From Mesostigma viride (lineage: Eukaryota; Streptophyta; Mesostigmatophyceae; Mesostigmatales; Mesostigmataceae), in contig RPFO01000154.1 in the NCBI GenBank assembly GCA_009746045.1, forward strand, positions 6,457,538 through 6,521,537: a DNA stretch of 64,000 bases, in the 5' to 3' direction. Position 1 is the first letter of the stretch. Each line of letters starts with the position of its first letter. Below are positions 1 to 11,608 of the stretch, piece after piece. The translations under genes were made by a program, and so were the position numbers. The notes beneath the pieces were generated by a model. That model was not told the origin of the DNA. It made no database searches and saw only the letters and a list, made by a program, of their open reading frames with translations.

Positions 1-3000
1 CGCCACCATCGCCCAAGCCGGCTGCCAGGCAGGTGATCATCCAGCCGGTCACGACCAAGAAGCCGGAGAGCCCGACAGCCAGCAAGCCGGCCTTCACCAT
101 TCCTTCCTTATCGTTGCCGGCGCCCGCCAAGGAGCCTGCGAGCCCCACGCCCACGAGCAAGCCTGCCACCCCCATGTTCTCCATCCCTTCCTTCTCCAAA
201 CCAGCCCCCGCAAAGGAGCCCGAGGTCCCCAAGCCGTCGTCACCCTTTGGCATCCCATCACTCCCCGGGATGTCCTCCAAGCCGGCCACCCCCAAGGCCG
301 CCAAGCCTGCGGGTCGCGTATCCGCCGCCGATCTGATCAAGCCGCCGCCCTCCAAGGCCAAGGCGGCCGCAGCGGCAGCCAAGCCCGAGCCGCCCAAGGA
401 ATCTCCCAAGAAGGCGGCTCCCGAGTCCAAGGCGGCCGGCTCTTCGAGCCCGCTCTCGCTCCCCCTCGACGTGACCAAGCTTCCAGGGATGAAGGCGGCC
501 GAGCCCAAGCCGGACCCTGTCAGGGACTCCCTGGAGGCCGCCAAGCAGATGGTGGAGCGGATCCCCGACATCACCGAGCTGCCGGCGGCGGTGCTGGCGA
601 GGAAGGACAAGCAGGCGGCGTCCGGGTCGGGGATCAAGAAGGCGCTGGACGGGGCCAAGTCGGTGCTCAAGCTGCCTGGCGGGGGCAAGGGCAAGGAGGA
701 GAGTGAAGTGATGAAGAGCATCAAGGGCGCGATTATCAGCGTGATTGACGTGGTACGTCGGTGTGCGAGAAGGGAAGAGTCAGGCACATCCTCCCATTCC
801 CCTTGTGGGGGTGCGAACCAATCGAATCATCGTGGAACCTGGGGGTGTCGCCACCAGCAACCCCTGCAAAGCATCAAGTGCAGCACCACACGCTAGTGCA
901 GAGCTTAGTGGTTCGCTGTGGTTGTTGGTGGTCGGTGGTTGCTGTTGGGGGTGGTTGAAGGAGCAGTTCTGGGCAAAGGCAAGGGGTGTGGGTGGTGGGG
1001 GTGGGGGAAGTACGTCGGCAGGGGGTGTTGGTGTATATTCAATGGAATAAGCGATGTGGGGAGTGTTGTGAAAAGGTGGTCGCCTAAATATAGACGGTCG
1101 TAATGTGTAGTGATCATTTACACACGGTGAAGGATGTGCTAAGGGCAGTCTTGGGAAGTTTTGGAATGTGGGTGGGCTGGGGGGAAGTAAATCACCATGT
1201 TTCGGTGATGTTACTGCCAAGCATTCAATGCATATGATGTTACCTCATACATGCCCTTTCCCCCTTCCCTTTCCCCCTTCCCTTTCCCCCTTCCCTTTCC
1301 CCCTTCCCTTTCCCCCTTCCCTTTCCCCCTTCCCTTTCCCCTTCCCTTTCCCCCTTCCCTTTTTCCCTTCCCTTTCCCCCTTCCCTTTCCCCCTTCCCTT
1401 TCCCCCTTCCCTTTCCCCTTCCCTTTCCCCCTTCCCTTTCCCCCTTCCCTTTCCCCCTTCCCTTTCCCCTTCCCTTTCCCCTTCCCTTTCCCCTTCCCTT
1501 TCCCCTTCCCTTGCCCCCTTCCCTTGCCCCTTCCCTTTCCCCCTTCCCTTTCCCCTTCCCTTTCCCCCTTCCCTTTCCCCTTCCCTTTCCCCCTTCCCTT
1601 GCCCCCTTCCCTTGCCCCCTTCCCTTGCCCCCTTCCCTTGCCCCCTTCCCTTGCCCCTTCCCTTGCCCCCTTCCCTTGCCCCCTTCCCTTGCCCCTTCCC
1701 TTGCCCCTTCCCTTGCCCCCTTCCCTTGCCCCCTTCCCTTTCCCCTTCCCTTGCCCCCTTCCCTTGCCCCCTTCCCTTGCCCCTTCCCTTGCCCCCTTCC
1801 CTTGCCCCTTCCCTTGCCCCTTCCCTTGCCCCTTCCCTTGCCCCCTTCCCTTGCCCCTTCCCTTGCCCCCTTCCCTTGCCCCCTTCCCTTGCCCCCTTCC
1901 CTTGCCCCCTTCCCTTGCCCCCTTCCCTGGCCCCCTTCCCTCGCCCCTTCCCTCGCCCCTTCCCTCGCCCCTTCCCTTGCCCCTTCCCTTTGCCCCTTCC
2001 CTGGCCCCCTTCCCTTTCCCCTTCCCTTCCCCTTCCCTTCCCCGCTTTCCTTCCCCGCTTCCCTTCCCCGCTTCCCTTCCCCGCTTCCCTTCCCCCCTTC
2101 CCTTCCCCCCTTCCCTTCCCCCTTCCCATGCCCCCTTCCCATGCCCCTTCCCTTCCCCCTTCCCTGGCCCCTTCCCATGCCCCCTTCCCTGGCCCCTTCC
2201 CTGGCCCCCTTCCCTTGCCCCCTTCCCTTGCCCATTCCCTTGCCCCCTTCCCTTGCCCCCTTCCCTTTCCCCCTTCCCTTACCCTAGCATGCGCAAGGCC
2301 TCCCAACATCGAGATGAATCATCAATCCTCCCAGGCATTGTAATTTCCAATTTCTTTCCGTACTAACTCCCCCTCCCCCTCCACTCCTCTGCCACCCCTC
2401 CCCCTCCCCTCCTCTGCCACCCCTCCCCCTACCCTCTTCCGCCATCCCTCCCCCTCCCCTCCTCTGCGACCCCTCTTCTGCCACCCCCGCCCCCCACACC
2501 GCCGCCCCCGCCCCCTACCTGCCACCTTCTCCGCCCTTTGCCCCCCAGGTGGAGGACAGCGACGACAAGGCGGCACTGGCCCTGAACGTGTTTGCGGCCG
2601 TCCTGAGCCTGCTGCTGCTGCGCGCCATCGTGTCGGTGCGTTTGGAACGACGCGGTCGCGTAGATACGGTACCCCATACATAGCTAGCATAGATAGGGTC
2701 CTGTGGTGTGTGGTATTCCACGGTCATGGGGTGTGTGGTACCCCATATCATGTCCGGTGTTGTGTATGGTTTGTATGTTTTTGTCCATCCTCAGTTTGCT
2801 GATGTGCGCCATCTCTTGGCATGTCGTACTATAATGACAAATTAGTTAGGTAGGTTAGTTAGGTACGGTGGAGGACAATGTAGGTACGGTGGATCACAAA
2901 TGTACTAGATAGTGCTACCACTTGAAGCTTAACCAGGCCACATGCCACGAAACGGTTACATGTCCGGTTAGGCAGTCAGCTCTACCTCGGAATGGCCAAA

Positions 3001-6000
3001 CGTTGTCGCAGGCCTTAGCAGCCCTGTAAATGAGGGGTGGTTGCCTTGGGATGCTATAGCCCTAGGTAAAACAGATAGGGGAGGCAGGTAGAAGCGCATC
3101 TTTAGATACGTGTTGGCACACATCCATACCAAGCCTACGGCTTCGCAAAGTGGGATGGATTGTGAAAATGTTGGCAGTTGGTAGACATTTTTCATGTCAT
3201 GGTTGTCTCACGTACATTCCATGCCATATCTCGTGGTCACCGTACCAAGCGGCACATATCATGTACCAATCGCCGTATCTTGTTAGGCATGATGCATGGG
3301 CAGCGGCAGTTTTTTTTAGTTAATGCTTTGTATATCCTTTTAATGGGCAGCGGCAGCTTCCTGGGAAGCCAAGAGCGCCGCAGGTTATGGCAAATGGGGT
3401 AAGAGGGATAGCCCACATCAGGCATTGGACCGCCAATGCATGTCTCGACCCAAGGATGCCATTCCCGACTCATCTAGCAGCTAGGGGTTGGTCTCCGTAC
3501 GTGTTGAAGCATCCCCCGCTGCAGTGCTCGCAGCTCGCGTACATCTGCTGGCCCTAGCACACTGCTTGCGCACACACTTGCTTGTACACGCGCTGACTAG
3601 ACTACTTTTCTTGTTGTCCCTTGTCTTGCCCTTTGTGCCTTTTTTCTGTCGCCCCTTGGTATTTTGTGCTTCCCCCCCCCCTTGGAATACGACTGTCTCC
3701 GTCCATCCCCGCTTCCTTGCGACCGGCGCCTCTTGACAATCATCGCCGCTCACATTGTCTCCCAATCCTTGCCCAAATCATCACACGCACGCTGCATGGC
3801 TCGTACTCGATGGGGCCAAAATAATGGTCCTTCCACCCGGCACGTAACGGTCCTCCCTCCCGCCGCAAATTACCTCGCACATCGTCGCCCAACCCATCGC
3901 CACCAGACCATCGACAGCTTCCCTGTGCTGCCACTGGCCTTCCAGCTGTTCGGTCTGGGCTACGCTGGGGTACGTGACCGCCAGATTATTCCTGTTTAGC
4001 CATATCACTCATCACCTTCGCAAGCAGAGAGCATGCCTTCCAGCTGTCTGGTCTGGGGGAAGTTGTGGGGGGGTGCATGTCTACCAGGACTCCAGGACTC
4101 CAGCACCAGTAATTTGGTAGTATTTTTTGAATGTAGGAATTTATATCGATCCAGACAGCCAGTACAGCCCTGTCGTTCCGTAAGAGCTTGGCTTTGGGAG
4201 GGCAGCCCCTAGAGTCTGCCAAGCCCATGTGATGGATTTGGAGTGGTGCTCTCATCATTTCTTGCCGGTGGACCTGCTTCAGGCACCCAGGCGCGCTAGT
4301 GAAGAGGGCACATGTTATTTTTTGGGGGGGGGCATTAAAGTAGCCACCAGGCGCGCTAGTTGTATCAGGGTTTAGAGCCATCATTTGGGCCATGCGTTAA
4401 CTATAGCTAGGTGTGACTCTAATAAAGGCTTCCAATTAGCTGCTGGGTTGGCTCGAACCTTGTTGTATGTTCTTGATGACCTCAGCACGTCTTCAATGCG
4501 GTGCGTAGCTTTGTCGATCCTCCTGACAACTGTCACTCACCCATTTCGTTCATGTACCTGCATTCGTCCCTGTGCCTTCTGGCTCTTCTTCCCTTGACCA
4601 TCATGCCATCCATTCATATGTGCCCGTTCATCCACCCATATATGCCCCTATCTATCCTATGCCTCTATCTATCCTCCAAAAATCCTATGCCCCTATCTAT
4701 CCTCCAAATATGGTGCCACTGATCTGCGCCCGGGCACCATGTCGCTGATCCATCCCTCCATCAACCACTGTCGAACGCACACCGTCCATCCTCCACCCAC
4801 CAAACATCGCTGATACCGTGACTTCCGTCCAAGCAGTACTTCTCGTACCAGAACCTGGTGTTCGAGAAGGACCGGTACGTGCAAGCTATTATGTATGTTA
4901 GTATGTTACCATGTTAGTATGCTGGTATGCTAGTATGCTGGTATGCTGGTATGCTAGTATGCTAGTATGCTAGTATGCTAGTATGCTAGTATGCTAGTAT
5001 GCTAGTATGCTAGTATGCTAGTATGCTAGTATGCTAGTATGCTAGTATGCTAGTATGCTAGTATGCTAGTATGCTAGTATGCTAGTATGCTAGTATGCTA
5101 GTATGCTAGTATGCTAGTATGCTAGTATGCTAGTATGCTAGTATGCTAGTATGCTAGTATGCTAGTATGCTAGTATGCTAGTATGCTAGTATGCTAGTAT
5201 GCTAGTATGCTAGTATGCTAGTATGCTAGTATGCTAGTATGCTAGTATGCTAGTATGCTAGTATGCTAGTATGCTAGTATGCTAGTATGCTAGTATGCTA
5301 GTATGCTAGTATGCTAGTATGCTAGTATGCTAGTATGCTAGTATGCTAGTATGCTAGTATGCTAGTATGCTAGTATGCTAGTATGCTAGTATGCTAGTAT
5401 GCTAGTATGCTAGTATGCTAGTATGCTAGTATGCTAGTATGCTAGTATGCTAGTATGCTAGTATGCTAGTATGCTAGTATGTTAGGATATGTGATGTCAG
5501 TATGTTAGCATGTTGATTGTGTTTACGATATCTAGCGGTGGACCTTTTGCGCTGGAACCTGGTGTTCGAGAAGGACCGGTGCATGGGACCCGGTAGACCT
5601 TATATGCTCCACAGTATGTGTATGATGACTAAACGGGAATCAGATTGGGCGGTGGTAGTGGGTGGGTTGACCGGGTGGGGTGGGGTGGGGTGGGGTGGGG
5701 TAGAAGGTGGGCGTAGAGATTATGGGGCGGGTGCGGGTGTAGGTGCGGGAGCGGGGGGGGGGGGGGGGGGGGGAAGGGAGGGGAAGGCGTGTGCGTGCTT
5801 GTGTGTCTTTATCAAGGGAAGGGGGGGTTCTTGATCAATGGGTCCAACACGGGTGGGGCGCAGGAAAATGCTTACGCTCGCTGCTGGTTCCCTGCTGCAA
5901 CCGGTATTGTTTGTGCTACCTCCTGCAAAACGCCCCCCCCTGCAACATGCTAACCCGGGCTGCTGGCTCCTGCTGCTGCTGCAAAATTTTGTTGATGTCC

Positions 6001-6100
6001 CTTGCTACCCTCTTGCAGCAAGGAGCTGTTTGAGAACGCGGAGGAGTTCAAGGATGCCTTTCTGGGCAAGAAGAAGGTGGAGGTCGAGGAGAAGAAGTGA
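1..6100 (+). CDS. CURT1: CURT1-like thylakoid curvature protein (5' partial)
   Basis: Multi-exon gene entering from the left edge. Exons read by hand: <3-752, 2549-2635, 3907-3969, 4837-4874 and 6019-6100 (stop TGA). All junctions are GT-AG and keep one frame, giving 339 visible residues. The first exon encodes a long Pro/Ala/Lys-rich region, then ISVIDVV. Later exons encode the CURT1/CAAD core: VEDSDDKAALALNVFAAV and LLLLRAIVS (membrane segment 1), DSFPVLPLAFQLFGLGYAG, YFSYQNLVFEKDR (segment 2 and its exit), and RKELFENAEEFKDAFLGKKK (amphipathic tail). Spacing matches plant CURT1 (…LVGLGYTGWFVYRYLLF…RKEL) residue for residue across the last two junctions. The family oligomerises at grana margins and bends thylakoid membranes. 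Seen: exons, frame, membrane segments. Known: family role. Inferred: plastid targeting, since the transit peptide would lie upstream of the window. Donors of introns 1, 3 and 4 are GTACGT. The long Pro-rich N-terminus is unusual for CURT1 and may be lineage-specific. Confidence 0.85.
1251..2290 (+). repeat. Polypyrimidine minisatellite in CURT1 intron 1
   Basis: About 1 kb of 11-12 bp units such as ccctttccccctt, drifting to cccttgccccctt and then cccttccccgctt. One strand is almost pure C/T, so it stays open in several frames and gives false ORFs of 258-391 codons. Mirror-symmetric purine/pyrimidine DNA of this kind can form triplex (H-DNA) structures. It lies upstream of the exon-2 acceptor. 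Confidence 0.97.
2364..2548 (+). repeat. C/T-rich repeats leading into CURT1 exon 2
   Basis: Degenerate units of about 24 bp (cctctgccacccctcccc) run into the real polypyrimidine tract and the AG at 2547-2548. They look like iterations of the acceptor region (ctgccaccttctccgccc). Confidence 0.75.
2636..3906 (+). other. CURT1 intron 2
   Basis: 1271-bp intron, GTGCGT donor and CCAG acceptor. It holds a few short direct repeats near the donor (ggtaccccata twice) and no coding signal or mobile element that I recognise. Confidence 0.7.
4035..4057 (+). other. Degraded copy of CURT1 exon-3 end
   Basis: Matches exon 3 at 3937-3959 except for a two-base change (ttcgg to tctgg). It lies 66 bp after the true donor. 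In the copy the GTACGT donor is replaced, so it cannot serve as the same splice site. Confidence 0.85.
4909..5490 (+). repeat. (GCTAGTAT)n octanucleotide array in CURT1 intron 4
   Basis: About 70 copies of an 8-bp unit. The first few vary (gctggtat); from about 4957 to 5480 the array is essentially perfect, implying very recent expansion. It is bracketed by two identical 25-bp copies of the exon-4 end (4851-4875 and 5555-5579). Confidence 0.98.
5555..5579 (+). other. Second copy of CURT1 exon-4 end
   Basis: 25 bp identical to 4851-4875, coding N-L-V-F-E-K-D-R. A GTGCAT follows where the real exon has GTACGT. No phase-0 acceptor precedes it, so it is probably a dead duplicate rather than an alternative exon. 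Confidence 0.85.
5666..5776 (+). repeat. G-rich tract
   Basis: Repeats of ggggt followed by an uninterrupted G run near 5753-5773, within CURT1 intron 4. The exact length may be affected by sequencing. Confidence 0.85.
5886..6018 (+). other. Iterated acceptor-like motifs before CURT1 exon 5
   Basis: Four degenerate motifs of the form cctgctgcaa / cctcctgcaa / ccctgcaaca / gctgctgcaa precede the real acceptor ctcttgcag at 6011-6018. They look like decayed duplicates of the 3' splice region. Confidence 0.55.
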
Positions 6101-7841
6101 GGGGGGGGGGCTTATTTAATAAACTGGGGCTTATTTGTGAGCCATGGCCTGCTCATGAACCAGCAGCGCTCACTGATAAACCGGGCGCTGGCTATGAATA
6201 AGCCAGGCCGCTGGCTATGAATAAGCCAGGCCGCTGGCTATGAATAAGCCAGGCCGCTGGCCATCTCTGGACTGAACGAAACGGGTTTAAAACTGGGGAG
6301 ACGGAACAAGGGAGGGATGTGGGGGATCTCGCCCTGCCGCGAGTTGTTTGATGATGATCATGCTTTTGAGCAGTGGCGGCCCTGCGATTTCCCTTCTCCT
6401 GCCCTGCAATGTGACCTCTCTGGGGCACTTCTAAGTTTCTACGGATATCAAGTTGGCGCTTTGGGAGGGGGGGACGCGTGGACCCCGGTTCAGGCGGGGC
6501 TTACGGTGTGACCCCAGTTGAAACGCGCCAGTTTCAGGATCGTGAATGTTGAGACGACCTGTGTGGTGGACGTTGCCGTGCGCCTCTCTCAGGCCACGGC
6601 GCAGGCTAATGCAATGCAGGGGCTTTGGGCCGTGTGGCGTGTGGTGGGCTCAGGGTGAAAGACTTGCATTGTGGCTTGTGGTTGGAAGGGGAAAAGCTGG
6701 TCGGGTTGATTAGTTGATGGCCAGGCTGATGGCTGGAATATGCAGGCCAAAAGTTGTCCCCAGACCCCTTCGTAGCCTTGCACAACGTGACATGGCGATA
6801 TTCGCTGGGGCCAGGGAGGCAAGGCTGTATATTCTGGGCATTCCCAAGCTGTGCTGCCCCTCTCACGTGCTGCTTTTGAGGACTCTTGCAAATAAGACAT
6901 AAGAGGCAAGGATTGTATGTTGGATGCTTTGAGCTTGCTACTTGGATTTGTAGTCGTGGTGTGCATCGGTTTGCTGGTATTTTCAATAACGGAGTGTCAA
7001 GTGCGTTGCGCCGAAAGAAGGCGGCGTGAGCGGTCGGGACGGCACAGACATCCAATAGTTATCCAATGCAATACCTGCATTGAATGTTCCACTGAATAAT
7101 CTGATGGCTGTGCCCGTATGGGGGCCCCACTGGCTGGCTTTATTTCATAGAGTGAGCTGCCGTCGATCAGGTTTTCAGATAATCTTGCCAGCATGGCAAA
7201 AACACGATCAAATTGTTGGCTTGTGATATTAGGTAGATAGATCTATAGATAGTGTGCGAAGTTCATAATTAAGCTGACCTTTGATGATCAGAAGTGGTGC
7301 TGGTTATAATTGTTCTTGCCTAACATGTAACTGGCATGGTTATAATTGGCTTTCCTGCATGCAATATGGTCTTTGTGTATTGCACGTACTTTCTGATGCA
7401 CGTTCGTTGAGTGGGCCAACGTACTGCATTCTGTCCAGCCTAGCGTGTCTCACGTACAGGGACCAAACTGCATTGTCCTAGTATGCACATCCATCACCAG
7501 CTAGAGAAAAGTGATTGTTGTTAAAATTATTCATCTCGATCATTTCACATGTGGCCTAGGATGACAGCAGCTCGCACTGGATGCAAATACAATCTAAATT
7601 AACCAAACAATTCAAGTATGTCGCAGGCAGGTTACCACCCTCCAGGTACAATCCGCTAAGCACCAAACTAGCATGAAACGCTGGCAGGGTTCAGGCAGGC
7701 GGCCCGTATCGCACAAGCAACAAGGAAGATCGGCCCGAAGCAGATGCGGGAAAGGCCTCCACCACAGTAACCCCACTGCATGAATGGCCCATAGGTAGAA
7801 AGGCAGTTTGTCTTAATCGGCATGTGGCCCCAATGCTTTGC

Positions 7842-8444
7842 TCAGGCGACCCATAATATCAAAACCTTCACTCTGCAAGCCGTCAGCTTTGAAATGAGAC
7901 TTGTGTCAGGATGCAAACACTGCTGCATGCTCCATCCGCCTCGAGAGACATTCCCTCCACAGAACACTGCCCGTTGATATAACCCGGACAGACCAGACGC
8001 AGGATCCACCCGGCTGGAAACGTCTTGATACCCGGTGATGCCGGCAGGCGCACGCGCTGAGCTGACCAATGGAGTGTGCAAACTGCGAACCTCGCCCCCA
8101 CAATCCCCCACCAGTGTGAGATCCACCGTCTGCCAGGGACCAAGGTGCACGCGGCTAAGGGATAGCCGTGATATGTGGCCGTTGTAGGATGGACCCACCC
8201 CGCTATCAGTAAGGCACACAGTAAACGTCGCTATAAAAGAAATGGCAGAACGTCGTGCTGTCGAGCTGTCTACCAAAACCGGGCAGAGGCGATGCTGGGA
8301 AACCGCCTTAGCGAGAGTATCGTTATGAGAGAAGAAGCGCTCGAGCAGAAAAAGGAAAAGGTGCCCCCCCCCCTGGACCAACTGGAGAGCCAGACTACCG
8401 TCAACGGTGACGAGACGTGGCAACTTTGTGGGTGATGGCGACAA
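7842..8444 (-). CDS. Unidentified ORF, 200 codons
   Basis: The longest non-repetitive open frame in this intergenic stretch. It starts MSPSPTKLPRLV and contains no low-complexity run, but I recognise no motif. No splice partner or conserved neighbour supports it. It could be an exon, a pseudogene or chance. Confidence 0.2.
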   Translation of the reverse strand: MSPSPTKLPRLVTVDGSLALQLVQGGGHLFLFLLERFFSHNDTLAKAVSQHRLCPVLVDSSTARRSAISFIATFTVCLTDSGVGPSYNGHISRLSLSRVHLGPWQTVDLTLVGDCGGEVRSLHTPLVSSARAPAGITGYQDVSSRVDPASGLSGLYQRAVFCGGNVSRGGWSMQQCLHPDTSLISKLTACRVKVLILWVA

Positions 8445-10254
8445 GACGTCCTGTCAAGGGGCGCACACGCAAAGCAGTCTTGCCCTGTGGCCATGAAACA
8501 TCCCCCCCGCCACAGAGCCAAAAAGGAGTAAACCGCCCTGCAGAGAGGGCATGCAGGGCATCGTCAGCGAAGTCGTAGGACCTTGGGCCTCCCTCCCCCG
8601 AGCTGCTTGTCTGGCTGCTTTGCGATGCAAGCACTCGTGGAACAAGCAGCCCCCACAGAATGCAGGGGATGCACGGGTCCCCGCCCAGTCCGTGCCGCTC
8701 CGCCCCTCATGCCGATGTATTGCTGTGTGGCCTTGCATCCATAATTGCATCCATGATTGCATCCATGGTTGCATCCACGGCTGCATTCATTACAGCATCC
8801 CTTGAATAGTGCAGATGCCCTGCCACCGTCAGCGGGTCCGTCTCTCTGGGGGGGGGACCAGTTGGGGACAAGCCAGAGCGCCCACGTGTCTCACCCGATG
8901 GCTTCGCATCCATGGCAACCATTCCTCGGCAACAAGTCAATGGCAACCATTCCTCGGATAAAGGTTTTACATCTGGTTCACGTCAATCACAGCCTTCAAG
9001 TTTACATCACTCGCAGCCTTCAGATTTCACCACTCGCGGCGTTCAAGTTTACGTGATTCGCAGCTGCGTGCTAAGACCGCCATGTCGGCTGACCCGTGGC
9101 CTTTCATACTATGCCAGGACGCGCACGTCTGTCGACTGACCACCGTGCATGAAGAGGTGGCCCATGCTTGGAGTGCTCGCTTGGTCAAGTACGGCAGCTA
9201 CCGACAGACAAGCGCGGCTGCTTCCAGCGGCTGAACGTCACAGCAGGTGCCTGCGAATCCACCCGCCCGCACGCAGGCACCCGACAGGCCCACGGCGCCC
9301 ATGGCGCCTTGGAAGCTAGGAATTGTTGTAGCGACCCCTGTGCGAGAATCCTCACAAGACTAGCGCCGAGGCAAGGTGAGATTGATGCTCGTCGGGGAAG
9401 ACGCTCGACGTGGAGAGTGGGGAGTGGAGAGTGGAGAGAGAGCGCAACATGAGGCACCCACGCACATGCGCCCTTGGTAGCAAGGCCGAGCACATGCCCC
9501 CTTCAAGGCCATAAAGGCAATTAAGGCAGCGCGTGTATCAGAAAGTAGGTCCTTGGGGCACGAGGAATAGGGCGCATGTGGAAAAATCTGGCCACCGTCC
9601 CATTTGGACAGCACACCACTTGCTTTCCCACTAGGCCACGTACAAGCAGGTTTACGTCCTATCGGCCCATCGGCACCACGCCCTCTGCACTCTTATTCTA
9701 TTCCCCATCACCGACAGCCATGCTGCCCTATTCCCCCACCCTGCCCTCGTCTGCAAGGACGGATAAAGCCAAGTCCTGGGAAGGGTATTAAAGATATAAT
9801 ATATCGGACATGGGCGTCCAGCCTCCACTGTGCAGGAAACAGAGTGCCTCTCTTCCCCACAGTGATGCGTACGGCCCCACAAAATCGATTCCGCCTTCCA
9901 TGCGCCCCATCCCCCCTGTTCCCCCCCCCCCCCCCCCTGCATGGCCAATGTAGGCCCACCCACCCACTGCACGTTCACTGCCCTTGTAGGCAACCAGAGA
10001 CGCACCGCCTTGCAAAGAAGCTGACAAGAATTCAATGTCTCGTGACCATGCCATGCCTCCGAGACGGGCAGGTCCTCCACCACCACCCAGATACAGTGTA
10101 TCCCATGTGACGACTGACGAGGCGACGCCATCTTCTGCTAGAAACCAGCATCCTCCACTGTTCCACATTGGGGCCACCCTCAAGAAGGGTGAGCCCAAGG
10201 CATCCTCCTGCGCTCCACGAGGATGGCCCCAGTGCGCGTTCGTGTCAGCTTAGG

Positions 10255-10452
10255 CACGGGACATCCGACCCCCCTCCAAAGGGCCATCCGACCCCCCTCC
10301 AAAGGGCCATCCGACCCCCCTTCAAAGGGCCATCGGGCCCCCTTCCAAAGGACCATCCGACCCCCCTCCAAAGGGCCATCCGACCCCCCTTCAAAGGGCC
10401 ATCGGGCCCCCTTCCAAAGGGCCATCGGAGCCCCCTTCAAAGGGCCATCCAC
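10255..10452 (+). repeat. 22-bp minisatellite
   Basis: Eight or nine tandem units of aagggccatccgacccccct type, alternating with a variant reading catcgggcccccttccaaag. It produces open frames on both strands that are not genes. Confidence 0.93.
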
Positions 10453-11608
10453 AGGGGTCATCCTCGAAAAGCCTACGCCGTCTTATTTGGCCGTCTTTGA
10501 GAGTCTCCCACAGCCTCACGCCCAGACGGTGATCCAATCAACCACCCAGCCTCACGCTGCCTCACGGGTACCCATCCATGGCAGCGACGTTGCAAGCCCT
10601 GGATGCTCCTCTGAGCCAACCTCCTGCTGTCACCCCACATCATCATCCCAGGCCAACCACGTACATACCATAGGCGCTGGGCAGGATGTTCCTCCAACAA
10701 GCACGGAAACCATCCCCTTTAAAGACTTGCGGGAGTTGCCTTGCAACGCCGCAGTACGCACCCCATCGCCCATCATCAACAGCTGCTCGAACCCGTGTCC
10801 TCAACAACACCCCCATCCCCATCGCGCGCCGCCGATCCCCAAGTCCTCTCAACCCCACCCCCATCCCTCCATTTCCATCATCGCAGCCCCCACCCTCCCT
10901 CCTCTCGCATCACCGTCAAGGGCGGTGCACCCCAGTGGTAGCAGCACAAAGCCTATTTTGTTCCTCGTTCGCGTCCTCTTGGGGCCCGCATTAGGGATAT
11001 GTCATCCAGACAACCCCGATACATCAACCAGACATACTTGATAGGTCATCAAGACCACCACGCCAACGCGAGCGAGCTGACGTGGCGGCATGCAGTAACC
11101 TCCTCTCTGGTTATGACCACGCCCACGGCATAGGCATTAGCCACCACCCACAAGCGTCGGCGCGGTCGGAGCGCACCAAGCTGGTAATCGGCGGAAAGTG
11201 CATGCCATCCGCATAAACATGCCAGCAGGGCAAACTAACCGCTCAGTCCCTCGGTATAGTGACTTGTGGCACCAATTCCGGCGGCGAGCCGGGCCTCCAT
11301 GGCAGCCCGCCTTCACCATCCTCACAGCAGAGGGTACAAACCCCTGCGCTCGCCAGTGTGTCTCTCAAATCGCCGATCGCGTCACCAGCATCAAAGCGGT
11401 CATCCGCACCGCACGACGTGGTCTTAACGCTACTGCTTGTGCCCCTTTCCCAATCCCCCCCCAACCCCCCAACCCCCCGTCATGAGCAGCCCATCTCCCC
11501 CATGCAAAGCCAGTCCTCCAGGCCCCCATTCCCCCTGTGAACTTGTAATGGGGGCCAACTGTCCATGACCCCTCTCATGACCGGCCAGCCTCACAACCAG
11601 CCGATGAA

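Larger units (their letters stand above)
6101..11608. other. Convergent intergenic region, CURT1 to STK16
   Basis: 5.5 kb between two convergent gene ends. Visible content: three 24-bp repeats (ggctatgaataagccaggcc) at about 6188-6257, a C run near 9919-9937, a minisatellite at 10255-10452, and scattered short ORFs. None of the ORFs shows a recognisable domain. No tRNA or rRNA gene was seen. Confidence 0.6.

Noticed and set aside
1168-2366. Overlapping ORFs of 258-391 codons on both strands
   Set aside because: They are translations of a C/T minisatellite in a CURT1 intron; open in several frames because the repeat lacks stops.
5555-5579. Mutually exclusive alternative exon 4 of CURT1
   Set aside because: Upstream acceptor candidates give the wrong phase and the donor is weakened; better explained as a duplicate.
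10255-10452. CRISPR-like array or repeat protein
   Set aside because: Contiguous 22-bp minisatellite with no spacers; both strands open by composition.
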